34,260 nucleotides of DNA from DATHWB01 sp035544575 (lineage in GTDB: Bacteria > Actinomycetota > Acidimicrobiia > Spongiisociales > ZC4RG35), in the NCBI GenBank assembly GCA_035544575.1, contig DATKEC010000058.1, forward strand, positions 1 through 34,260. Reading direction: 5' to 3'. Position numbers and translations under genes: made by a program. Within the stretch, counting starts at the first letter, position 1. Each line of letters starts with the position of its first letter. Shown here piece by piece: positions 22,843-30,328 of the stretch. A model generated the notes under the pieces. That model was not told the DNA's origin and made no database searches. It worked only from the letters and a program-made list of their open reading frames with translations.

Positions 22843-23628
22843 GTGTCGACCATCCGCATCGCTGTCCAGCTCCAGCCCGAGCACGCCGACTACGCAGCCA
22901 TCCGTCGAGCGGCCGTCCGAGCCGAGGAGATGGGCGTGGACATCGTCTACAACTGGGATCACTTCTTTCCCCTGTCCGGTGATCCCAACGGCAAACACTT
23001 CGAATGCTGGACGATGCTGGCTTCGTTCGCCGAAGTGACCGAACGCGTCGAAATCGGCGCCCTCGTCGCGTGCAATTCCTACCGGAATCCGGAACTGCTG
23101 GCCGACATGGCTCGCACGATCGATCACATATCCGACGGACGGCTGATACTCGGCATCGGGGCGGGGTGGTTCAGACGGGACTATGACGAGTACGGATTCG
23201 CGTTCGGGACGGTGGGCGACCGCATGTCGGATCTGCGGGATGCGTTGGTGCGCATCGAGTCCCGGTTGGCGGCCCTGAATCCTCCACCGTTGCGGGACAT
23301 CCCGATCCTGATCGGCGGTGGCGGTGAGAAGCGGACGCTTCGCTACACCGCCCGCCACGCCGACATCTGGCACGGCTACGGCAACCCCGAGACCATGGCA
23401 CGGAAGAACCGAATCCTCGACGAGTGGTGCATGGTGGAGGGCACAGACCCGACTGCGATCGAGCGCTCCGTCGGGGTCAACCCGAAGCGGATCGAAGGCG
23501 TGGAAGCCTATCTGGCGGCCGGCGTCACCCAGTTCACGTTCGGCTTCAACGGTCCCAACTACGACTTGTCACCTGTCGCCGATTGGATCGCTTTCCGGGA
23601 CTCGTATACAGCCCATCCCGCGACATAA
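22843..23628 (+). CDS. LLM-class oxidoreductase, probably F420-dependent
   Basis: This 261-residue protein has the luciferase-like TIM-barrel fold. Matching segments are the start IRIAVQLQPEHADY, VYNWDHFFPLSGDPNG (about 33-48), the strand-helix FECWTMLASFAEVTERVEIGALVACNSYRNPELLADMARTIDHISDGR, then the hallmark LILGIGAGWFRRDYDEYG and the later IPILIGGGGEKRTLRYTARHADIWH. In actinobacteria these usually use coenzyme F420 rather than FMN, which I infer from the family. Substrate is unknown. The GTG at 22843 has GGGGAG six bases upstream. A second likely F420-family protein lies at 29.9 kb. Confidence 0.9.
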   Translation: MSTIRIAVQLQPEHADYAAIRRAAVRAEEMGVDIVYNWDHFFPLSGDPNGKHFECWTMLASFAEVTERVEIGALVACNSYRNPELLADMARTIDHISDGRLILGIGAGWFRRDYDEYGFAFGTVGDRMSDLRDALVRIESRLAALNPPPLRDIPILIGGGGEKRTLRYTARHADIWHGYGNPETMARKNRILDEWCMVEGTDPTAIERSVGVNPKRIEGVEAYLAAGVTQFTFGFNGPNYDLSPVADWIAFRDSYTAHPAT

Positions 23629-23633
23629 AGTTC

Positions 23634-23663
23634 TTGACGATCGACTGAACGTGCGTTTAGTAT
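23634..23663 (+). promoter_or_regulatory. predicted promoter of the TetR operon (TTGACG-18-TAGTAT)
   Basis: TTGACG (23634-23639) and TAGTAT (23658-23663) are 18 nt apart. Transcription would begin at about 23670, on the GTG at 23671. Both operator copies overlap it. Confidence 0.5.
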
Positions 23664-23679
23664 GCTGAACGTGCGTTCA
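23645..23679. promoter_or_regulatory. tandem TetR operators (TGAACGTGCGTT repeated)
   Basis: CTGAACGTGCGTT begins at 23645 and again at 23665, exactly 20 bp apart. Each copy is an inverted repeat: CTGAAC-N4-GTTTAG for the first and TGAAC-N4-GTTCA for the second. They cover the -10 region and the start of the gene, the classic layout for TetR autorepression. Two dimers could bind on nearly the same DNA face. Confidence 0.65.
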
Positions 23680-24327
23680 ATAGACGATGTCACCGCCGCC
23701 GCGCGGATCCGGGATGTGGCCCTCGAACTCTTCCCCAGAGACGGGTTCGAAGCCACCACCGTGCGCGCCATCGCCGAGGCGGCAGGCGTCTCCCCCGCCC
23801 TCGTTCTGCACCACTTCGGATCCAAGGACGGGCTGCGCAAGGCATGCGACACCCATGTGATGGAGCGAATCCGGACGGTCAAGGGCGAGGCGATCGAGAA
23901 CGACCGCCTGGCCGACTCGTCGATGATGCAGGCCGGATTCGAGATGGCCGGCCCATTGATGCGGTACATGGCCTGGGCACTGACCTCGGGCAGCCAGGCC
24001 GCCGCCGACCTCTTCGACGACCTCGTCGCCAACTCGGCCGAACTCCTCCAAATGGCGGTCGACCACGGAGCCCTCGCACCGAGTGTCGACCCTGAGGGAC
24101 GAGTGGCCGTTCAGTTGGCCATGCAAATGGGCTCGGTCGTGATGATGGATCACGTCGGCCGCCAACTCGGTGTCGATCCGCTCAGCCCCGAAGGGATCAT
24201 GCGGATCTCCCGCGCCAGTCTCGAACTCTTCTCGGGGGCGATGTTCCCGCCCGGCAAGGCCGACGAGATGCTCGCGGCACTCGACATGGCGATCGAAAAC
24301 ACCAGAAAGGAAACCAAGGATGGTTGA
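23662..24327 (+). CDS. TetR-family transcriptional regulator
   Basis: This 221-residue regulator has the TetR N-terminal helix-turn-helix: IRDVALELFPRDGFEATTVRAIAEAAGVSPALVLHHFGSKDGL, about residues 16-58. The rest is a helical ligand pocket and dimer interface with weak conservation, including the helix MMQAGFEMAGPLMRYMAW. The ATG at 23662 overlaps the predicted -10, so a GTG at 23671 (codon 4) may be the true, leaderless start. The gene heads an operon with an ABC drug-type exporter and overlaps its ATPase by 8 bases. Tandem operators before it suggest autorepression lifted by the exported compound. Confidence 0.88.
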   Translation: MLNVRSIDDVTAAARIRDVALELFPRDGFEATTVRAIAEAAGVSPALVLHHFGSKDGLRKACDTHVMERIRTVKGEAIENDRLADSSMMQAGFEMAGPLMRYMAWALTSGSQAAADLFDDLVANSAELLQMAVDHGALAPSVDPEGRVAVQLAMQMGSVVMMDHVGRQLGVDPLSPEGIMRISRASLELFSGAMFPPGKADEMLAALDMAIENTRKETKDG

Positions 24328-25222
24328 AGCCATCCAGACGAGAGGCCTGACGAAGCACTACGGCCAGACCGTGGCACTCGACGGCCTCGATCTCGACGTC
24401 CAGGCAGGTGAAGTGTTCGGCTTTCTCGGCCCCAACGGGGCGGGCAAGACCACCACCATCCGCCTGCTGCTCGACGTCCTCCGCCCGACGGCGGGAACGG
24501 CAACGGTGCTCGGCCTCGATCCCCGAGCCGACGGAATCGAACTCCGCAAGCGCGTCGGGTATCTGCCCGGCGACTTCGTCGTCGACGGACGCCAGACGCC
24601 CAGGCAGTTCCTCACCTACCTGGCCAACCTGCGGGGCGGCCGGCCAGCCAGCGCGTACGAGACGATCGCCGAGCGACTCGAACTCGACCTCGACAATCGC
24701 ATCGGCAGCCTGTCCAAAGGGAACCGGCAGAAGGTGGGCCTCACCCAGGCCTTCATGCACGCCCCGGAACTGCTGATCCTCGACGAACCGACCAGCGGGC
24801 TCGACCCGGTGGTGGCACGGGAGTTCCTGGCGATGGTGGCCGAAGCCCGCGACGCCGGCCAGACCGTGTTCATGTCCTCGCACGTCCTGAGCGAGGTCCA
24901 GACCTCCGCCGACCGCGCCGGGATCATCCGCAAGGGCACGCTCATCGCAATCGACGAGGTCGACGAACTCCGCTCCCGGGCTCTGCGCCAGGTACGGGTC
25001 GTCTTCGACCATCCCGTCGCCGCCGCCGAGTTCGAGTCGATCGCCAACCTGACCGACGTGACCACCGACGGCCCGGTGCTGCGTTGCCGGCTCGTCGGGG
25101 AAGCCGACGAATTGGTCAAGGTCCTCGGACGTCATCGGGTCATCGACCTGATCTCCGAGGAGCCCCAACTCGAAGAACTGTTCTTCCACTACTACACCGG
25201 AGACAACGACCATGTTGCGTGA
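24320..25222 (+). CDS. ABC transporter ATP-binding protein, drug-export type
   Basis: This 300-residue subunit has Walker A GPNGAGKTT (37-45), the signature LSKGNRQK, Walker B LLILDEPTSGLDP and the switch SSHVLSEVQ. LSKGNRQK and the DEPTSGLDP ending are typical of the DrrA/CcmA-like exporters that pair with ABC-2 permeases. A C-terminal accessory domain (about 220-300) follows the ATPase core. The longer frame from 24170 lies within the TetR gene. The ATG at 24320 has GAAAGG upstream and overlaps TetR by 8 bases. The permease start overlaps this gene by 11 bases. Confidence 0.92.
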   Translation: MVEAIQTRGLTKHYGQTVALDGLDLDVQAGEVFGFLGPNGAGKTTTIRLLLDVLRPTAGTATVLGLDPRADGIELRKRVGYLPGDFVVDGRQTPRQFLTYLANLRGGRPASAYETIAERLELDLDNRIGSLSKGNRQKVGLTQAFMHAPELLILDEPTSGLDPVVAREFLAMVAEARDAGQTVFMSSHVLSEVQTSADRAGIIRKGTLIAIDEVDELRSRALRQVRVVFDHPVAAAEFESIANLTDVTTDGPVLRCRLVGEADELVKVLGRHRVIDLISEEPQLEELFFHYYTGDNDHVA

Positions 25223-26003
25223 CGTCTGGACCAAGACGCTGTGGGATCAGCGTCGGACTCTCATCGGATGGGCGATCGGATTCGCCCTCGTCTCGGTGGT
25301 CTACGGCGGGTTCTACCCGTTCGCCGCCACCCCCGAATACGCCGAACTCATCGAAAGCATGCCACCCGGTCTGGCCGACGCCTTTGGGTGGGACGAGATC
25401 TCCTCGCCTCACGGCTACTTGGGCTCGACGGTCTTCGGGATCCTCGGACCGGTGTTGGCGATCGTGATGGCGATCGGCCTGGGGGCGCGCGCCATCGCCG
25501 GCAGCGAAGAGGACGGCAGCCTCGAGTTGCTGATCGCCCAACCTGTCAGCCGGCTTCGCGTCGTCCTGCAGAAGACCGCAGCCCTGGCGCTCGTGGCGCT
25601 CGGGGCAGGTGCCGTCGTACTCGTGGCGATCCTCGCCATCAAGGGACCGATCGATCTCGATATCCCCAACAGCCACCTGGCCGCCGCATCGTTCAACCTG
25701 GCGCTGTTCGGCTTGTTCTTCGGGGCCGTGGCGATCCTGCTCGGCGCCATCACCGGCCGCAAAGCCGTCGCAGTGGGCGGCACAGCCGGGTTGGCGGTGG
25801 CTGCGTTCCTGGCCAACGGTCTGGCACCGCAAGTCGATGCGTTGGCCTGGATGCAGAACATCTCGCCCTTCTACTGGGCCAACGGAACCAGCGTCCTGCG
25901 GGACGGACTCGACCCGGTGTTGACGCTGGTGCTGGCGGGCGCCTCGGTGGTGGCGATCGCGGCGGCGGCCGTCGCGTTCGATCGTCGCGACGTGGGGGTC
26001 TGA
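25212..26003 (+). CDS. ABC-2 type transporter permease
   Basis: This 263-residue membrane subunit has about six helices. The first loop (ATPEYAELIESMPPGLADAFGWDEISSPHGYLGSTVFGI) and the cytoplasmic coupling segment GSEEDGSLELLIAQPVSRLRVVLQKT are typical of ABC-2 permeases with internal GxxE helices. Hydrophobic stretches follow at about 125-150, 160-185, 190-210 and 235-255. With the upstream ATPase it would export a small molecule, most likely a drug or a toxic metabolite, under the TetR regulator. The exact substrate is unknown. Confidence 0.9.
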   Translation: MLRDVWTKTLWDQRRTLIGWAIGFALVSVVYGGFYPFAATPEYAELIESMPPGLADAFGWDEISSPHGYLGSTVFGILGPVLAIVMAIGLGARAIAGSEEDGSLELLIAQPVSRLRVVLQKTAALALVALGAGAVVLVAILAIKGPIDLDIPNSHLAAASFNLALFGLFFGAVAILLGAITGRKAVAVGGTAGLAVAAFLANGLAPQVDALAWMQNISPFYWANGTSVLRDGLDPVLTLVLAGASVVAIAAAAVAFDRRDVGV

Positions 26004-26158
26004 ACCGCGGCCGCGCATGATCGTCACCCGGTAGTAGTGGGTGGTTTGGCCCCGCTCATCATCTGACCGAAGGCGTCACGGCTCGCGGCGGGTTTGTCGA
26101 CGCCACCAACTCCGATGCCAGCTTCGCTTCCGAACTTCTCCCAAACCGGAGGCGGGCG

Positions 26159-26164
26159 TACGCT
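26159..26164 (+). promoter_or_regulatory. -10 hexamer for the heterodimeric exporter operon
   Basis: TACGCT ends 9 nt before the GTG at 26174. The rest of the 170-base gap between operons shows no clear -35, dyad or gene. Confidence 0.35.
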
Positions 26165-26173
26165 GGCCTGTCC

Positions 26174-28012
26174 GTGGCAGACTCCGAAACGATCGAACGC
26201 GCTCGCCAGGCAGACCGCGAGGTGCTGGGTCGGGGGATTGCACTCATCGCTCGAATGCTGCGCCGCGCCCCGCGCGAGTTCGCCTGGGGTGGCGTCGGCA
26301 CCACGCTCTTTGCCGTCGCCACGGTGGGCTCGTCATACGTCCTCGGATGGGTGACCGACGACGTGCTCATTCCGGCCGTCGAAGCGGGAGACGTGACCAC
26401 CGCCGCCCTGGCGACTGCAGCCGGGGCGATACTCGCCGTGTCGCTCATGCGCGGAGTGGGCATCACCGTCCGGCGTCTCGGCGCGTACGCCGCTCAGTAC
26501 GGGCTCCAGGCCCGGGATCGCCACGACGTGACCGACAAGTACCTGCGTCTCCCGATCGAATGGCATCGCCGCCATCCCACCGGCCAACTCCTCTCGAACG
26601 TCAACTCCGACGTGGAGTCTGCGTCGTTCCTGGCCGCTCCCCTGCCGATGGCCTTCGGGGTGATGCTGATGCTGGTCATCACCGCGGTGCTGCTTTTGCT
26701 CACCGACGTGTTCCTGGCCATCGTCGGCTTTGCGGTGCTGCCGGCGATCATCCTCAACAACATCCTCTTCCAACGCCGGATGCGGGTCGTGGCCGCCAGC
26801 GCCCAGAAGCTGCGGGCCGAAGTGGCCGAGATCGCCCACGAGTCCTTCGACGCCGCACTCGTGGTGAAGACACTGGGCCGCGAGGACCAGGAAGTGGGTC
26901 GGTTCGGCGCGCGCTCGGACGACCTGCGGGATTCGATGGTGGAGTTGGGCCGGCTACGAGCGGTCTTCGACCCGCTGATGGAGGCGCTTCCCAACATCGG
27001 GGTGCTGGCAGTGCTGGCAGTCGGGGCGTGGCGGGTGGATCAGGGTCTGGTGACGCCTGGGACCCTCGTCACGTTCGCCTATCTGTTCCGTCTGGTGGCA
27101 ATGCCCCTTCGGGTCTTCACCTGGCTTCTCGCCGAGATGCCGCGGGCGGTGGTCGGATGGGACCGGATCGAGAACGTGCTCGCCGCCGACGAAACGCTGA
27201 CCTACGGGACCGAGTCCTTGGTCCGACGCGGAGGGGCGGGGGCAGACGCCACCGACGTCAACTATGTGTACCCGGACGACTCCCACGCCGACCTCGGCGA
27301 CCGCCTCGAAGCGGTCGTCATCGACGGCACCGGACGAGGCGTCCGATCGGTGACGCTGGGTGTCGAACCGGGGACGACCGTGGCAATCGTCGGTCCGACC
27401 GGTTCGGGAAAGACGACGATCGCCCACCTCATGGTGCGTCTCTTCGACCCCGACGAGGGTGTGATCCGCCTCGATGGGCTGGGTGTGAGCGAGTTGGCGC
27501 GCTCGGACCTGTCGGACTCCACCGCCCTCGTCTTCCAAGAAGCGTTCCTCTTCGACGACACGGTCGAGGCCAACGTCGCCCTCGACACGGGGGCTTCCGA
27601 CACCCAGGTGTGGGAGGCGCTGGACATGGCACAGGCGAGCGGGTTCGTGCGACAACTCCCCGAAGGTCTCGAGACGGTCGTCGGCGAGCGGGGGGCGTCG
27701 CTGTCCGGTGGCCAGCGCCAGCGCATCGCCCTCGCCCGGGCGATCATTCGCCGTCCTCGGCTGCTGGTGCTCGACGACGCCACCTCGGCGGTGGACCCTG
27801 CGGTGGAAGGAGCGATCCTCGCTGGTCTCGCCGAGCTGAACACCACCATCGTCATCGTTGCCTACCGCCGTTCTTCGATCCTCCTGGCCGACACGGTGCT
27901 CTTCGTCCAGGAGGGCAGGGTCGTCGGCCGCGGCACCCATGCCGAGCTCTACACGGCACTCCCCGCCTACGCCGAGCTGATCGACGCCTACAACACCGAG
28001 GACATGGCGTGA
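26174..28012 (+). CDS. ABC exporter subunit A (fused membrane and ATPase domains)
   Basis: This 612-residue half-transporter has an N-terminal six-helix export domain (about 30-330), including LPIEWHRRHPTGQLLSNVNSD, the usual segment before the second coupling helix. The ATPase domain follows with Walker A GPTGSGKTT (407-415) and an intact signature LSGGQRQR (510-517). The catalytic glutamate after Walker B is replaced by aspartate (D534-D535 in VLDDATSAVD). The switch histidine is tyrosine (Y564 in VIVAYRRSS). These two changes mark a degenerate site, so this subunit should pair with the next gene. The GTG at 26174 has TACGCT 9 nt upstream. It overlaps its partner by four bases (GTGA). Confidence 0.93.
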   Translation: MADSETIERARQADREVLGRGIALIARMLRRAPREFAWGGVGTTLFAVATVGSSYVLGWVTDDVLIPAVEAGDVTTAALATAAGAILAVSLMRGVGITVRRLGAYAAQYGLQARDRHDVTDKYLRLPIEWHRRHPTGQLLSNVNSDVESASFLAAPLPMAFGVMLMLVITAVLLLLTDVFLAIVGFAVLPAIILNNILFQRRMRVVAASAQKLRAEVAEIAHESFDAALVVKTLGREDQEVGRFGARSDDLRDSMVELGRLRAVFDPLMEALPNIGVLAVLAVGAWRVDQGLVTPGTLVTFAYLFRLVAMPLRVFTWLLAEMPRAVVGWDRIENVLAADETLTYGTESLVRRGGAGADATDVNYVYPDDSHADLGDRLEAVVIDGTGRGVRSVTLGVEPGTTVAIVGPTGSGKTTIAHLMVRLFDPDEGVIRLDGLGVSELARSDLSDSTALVFQEAFLFDDTVEANVALDTGASDTQVWEALDMAQASGFVRQLPEGLETVVGERGASLSGGQRQRIALARAIIRRPRLLVLDDATSAVDPAVEGAILAGLAELNTTIVIVAYRRSSILLADTVLFVQEGRVVGRGTHAELYTALPAYAELIDAYNTEDMA

Positions 28013-29814
28013 CCACCCACCAGCGCACCGCGTTCGAGACGATCAAGCGCGGCATCGAACTGTCCCCCGTGCTGCGCCGCGGACTGCCGGGGACCCTGCT
28101 GCTCGGGCTGGTGGCCACGGCGGGGCGGATCATCGTCCCGGTGGCCATCCAGCAGGTGCTGGACCGGGGGCTCACCGCAGGCGGGGTGGACATGACCTTT
28201 GTGTTGCAGATGACGACGTTGGCGCTGGTGGCCGTGGCGATCACTGCCGGGTGCACCGCGATCATGCACATCCGCCTGGCCGACGTGTCCGAGACTGCCC
28301 TTTCGACCCTGCGCATCCAGGCTTTCCGCCATATCCACGACCTGTCGATGCTCCACCAGGCATCAGAGCACCGGGGTTCGCTGGTGGCCAGGGTGACGTC
28401 GGACGTGGATCAGATCAGCCGCTTCATGCAGTTCGCCGGGCTGATGCTGATGATCAACACGTTCCAGGCGACTTTGGCGCTGGTGGCGATGTTCGTCTAC
28501 TCGTGGCAGCTGGGCCTGGTGGTCGCAGCGATCCTTCCTCTCATCATCTTCACGATGCGCTGGTTCCAGACGCGGCTCGATTCGGCCTATCTGATCGTGC
28601 GGGACAAGGTGGCGAAGCTGCTGGGAACCCTGGCCGAGGTGGTGGTGGGAGCACCCGTCATCCGGGCATACGGCATCGAGTCCCACACCCGCAAGCGGCT
28701 GGACGCGGCCATCGAGGGTCACCGGTCGTCAGCGGTGAAGGCCGGAGTGTTGTCGTCGTCGTTTTCCGGTACCGGCGAAATGCTCTCGGCGATCGTGCTG
28801 GCCGCCACGCTGGTGGTGGGTGTGATCATGGCTGTGAACGGAGCGGTGACCGTCGGAACGGTGGTGGCATTCCTGTTCCTGATCCAGCTGTTCGTCCAGC
28901 CGGTGCAGATGCTCGGCGAAGCGGTGAACGAGGCCCAGACGGCGGTTGCAGGATGGCGCCGGGTGCTCGATGTGCTGGACATCCCGCCCGACGTGGCCGA
29001 CCCGGGCGACGGCGGTATCGATCTGCCCGACCGGCCGCTCGGCATCGACTTCTTCGGCGTGAGCTTCCGCTACCCGCGCTCGGGTGAGGTGGCGGCCGAT
29101 GCCACCGGGACGGCGGCCCTGCTGGATGTGACGGCGTCGATCGATCCGGACACCCGGGTGGCGATCGTCGGTGAGACCGGGTCGGGCAAGACGACCTTCG
29201 CCAAGCTGCTGACCCGGCTGATGGATCCGTCGGAGGGCAAAGTGCTGGTGGGCGGGGTCGATGTGAAACTGGTGCGGTTCCGGTCGCTGCGGGACCGGGT
29301 CGTCATGGTGCCCCAGGACGGCATGTTGTTCCGGGGGACGATCGCCGACAACGTGCGGATGGGGCGGCCCGAAGCGACTGACGACGAGCTGGTGGCTGCC
29401 TTCCGCCGGCTCGGTCTGGTCGACTGGCTGTCGGAGCTGGCGTTGGGGTTGGCCACACCGGTGGGCGAGAGGGGCGGGTCGCTGTCGGTGGGTGAGCGCC
29501 AGTTGGTGACGTTGGTGCGAGCGGCGATCGCCGACCCCGAGCTGTTGGTGTTGGACGAGGCGACGTCGGCGGTGGACCCGGCTACCGAAGTGCGGATCAG
29601 CCGGGCGCTGAACACACTGACCGCCGGGCGAACCGTGGTGACGATCGCCCACCGCCTGTCGACGGCCGAGGCGGCGGATCGCATCCTGGTCTTCGACGAG
29701 GGCCACCTGGTCGAAGACGGCTCCCACGCCGAGCTGGTCGGGCGTGGCGGGGTCTACGCGATCTTGCACGAATCCTGGCAGCGCGGCACCTCCGAGACCT
29801 CCACCACGGGTTGA
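28009..29814 (+). CDS. ABC exporter subunit B (fused membrane and ATPase domains)
   Basis: This 601-residue partner of subunit A has a six-helix export domain in the first 320 residues and an ATPase domain after it. Walker A is GETGSGKTT (388-396), the Walker B glutamate E517 is present (VLDEATSAVD) and so is the switch histidine H548 (TIAHRLST). However, the signature reads LSVGERQ (492-498) instead of LSGGQ. In a dimer, the signature of one subunit completes the ATP site of the other, so this fault falls in the same site as the D535/Y564 changes of subunit A. The GTG at 28009 overlaps the stop of subunit A. A long frame through both genes is an artefact. Confidence 0.93.
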   Translation: MTTHQRTAFETIKRGIELSPVLRRGLPGTLLLGLVATAGRIIVPVAIQQVLDRGLTAGGVDMTFVLQMTTLALVAVAITAGCTAIMHIRLADVSETALSTLRIQAFRHIHDLSMLHQASEHRGSLVARVTSDVDQISRFMQFAGLMLMINTFQATLALVAMFVYSWQLGLVVAAILPLIIFTMRWFQTRLDSAYLIVRDKVAKLLGTLAEVVVGAPVIRAYGIESHTRKRLDAAIEGHRSSAVKAGVLSSSFSGTGEMLSAIVLAATLVVGVIMAVNGAVTVGTVVAFLFLIQLFVQPVQMLGEAVNEAQTAVAGWRRVLDVLDIPPDVADPGDGGIDLPDRPLGIDFFGVSFRYPRSGEVAADATGTAALLDVTASIDPDTRVAIVGETGSGKTTFAKLLTRLMDPSEGKVLVGGVDVKLVRFRSLRDRVVMVPQDGMLFRGTIADNVRMGRPEATDDELVAAFRRLGLVDWLSELALGLATPVGERGGSLSVGERQLVTLVRAAIADPELLVLDEATSAVDPATEVRISRALNTLTAGRTVVTIAHRLSTAEAADRILVFDEGHLVEDGSHAELVGRGGVYAILHESWQRGTSETSTTG

Positions 29815-29833
29815 CGGGGGCGAGTCCCCCCGT
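29814..29833 (+). terminator. short terminator hairpin after the exporter operon
   Basis: ACGGGGG (29814-29820) pairs with CCCCCGT (29827-29833) over a 6-nt loop, directly at the stop codon of subunit B. The palindromic repeat starts one base later and may extend the effect. Confidence 0.55.
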
Positions 29834-29876
29834 ACCCAGGGTTAGAAAGGACGTATACGTCCTTTCTGGCCCGCGG
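29834..29876. repeat. dispersed repeat, copy 2 (contains a 24-bp palindrome)
   Basis: This copy matches 18299-18341 in 42 of 43 positions. The palindrome runs 29844-29867 around the core GGACGTATACGTCC (29849-29862). The single change breaks the outermost base pair. It stands between the exporter stop and the TAGCGT box (29878-29883) of the next gene, so it might end one transcript, regulate the next, or both. Confidence 0.88.
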
Positions 29877-29877
29877 T

Positions 29878-29907
29878 TAGCGTGCGACCACGGACCCCAG
29901 CCAGGAG
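29878..29907 (+). promoter_or_regulatory. -10 hexamer and ribosome site for the PPOX-like gene
   Basis: TAGCGT (29878-29883) follows the repeat directly, so the palindrome occupies the -35 region. AGGAG (29903-29907) precedes the ATG at 29915 at the usual spacing. Confidence 0.35.
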
Positions 29908-29914
29908 AACGCCC

Positions 29915-30328
29915 ATGATCATTCCCGCCGCGGTTCGCGCACTGATCGAGGAAGGCCGTCTCGCCCATCTCGTCACCATCGAACCGGATGGAAGCCCCCA
30001 GGTGACCGGAATCTGGGTGGGCCTCGAGGACAACGAGATCGTCTCGGGCCACTTGCGAGAGACCCAACGCAAACTCGCCAACATCCGGCGTGACCCGCGG
30101 GTGGCATTGTCCATCGCGACGGGCCACCCCGGTCCGCACGGCATGGAGCCCTCCGTCGTCATCCCCGGCCGGGCGCGGGTCACCGCCGGCGGTGGCGCCG
30201 ACCTCCTTCGACAACTCGCCCAGGTCTATCTCGGACCTGATGTCGACTTCGTCCCGGCCAACGCTCCCGACGGATTCGTCACCCGCATCGGCGCCGAACG
30301 GATCGGCGGCAACGGCAACTGGAACTGA
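29915..30328 (+). CDS. PPOX-class, probably F420-dependent, flavin-fold protein
   Basis: This 137-residue split-barrel protein belongs to the pyridoxamine oxidase-like group that in actinobacteria often uses F420. Typical elements are the start IPAAVRALIEEGRLAHLVTIEPDGSPQVTGIWVG, then HLRETQRKLANIRRDPRVALSI and the late RVTAGGGADLLRQLAQVYLG. The ATG at 29915 is chosen over an upstream in-frame ATG at 29882 because AGGAG precedes it properly. It overlaps the alcohol dehydrogenase start by one base (TGATG), so the two are co-translated and may act on one pathway. Substrate is not known. Confidence 0.88.
   Translation: MIIPAAVRALIEEGRLAHLVTIEPDGSPQVTGIWVGLEDNEIVSGHLRETQRKLANIRRDPRVALSIATGHPGPHGMEPSVVIPGRARVTAGGGADLLRQLAQVYLGPDVDFVPANAPDGFVTRIGAERIGGNGNWN

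Noticed and set aside
26041..28008. A long plus-strand open frame running through the first exporter gene and joining in frame to the second, 1257 codons in all.
   Set aside because: The upstream part is Arg/Pro/Gly-rich nonsense read one frame off a clear ABC exporter. Only the part from 28009 shows family motifs.
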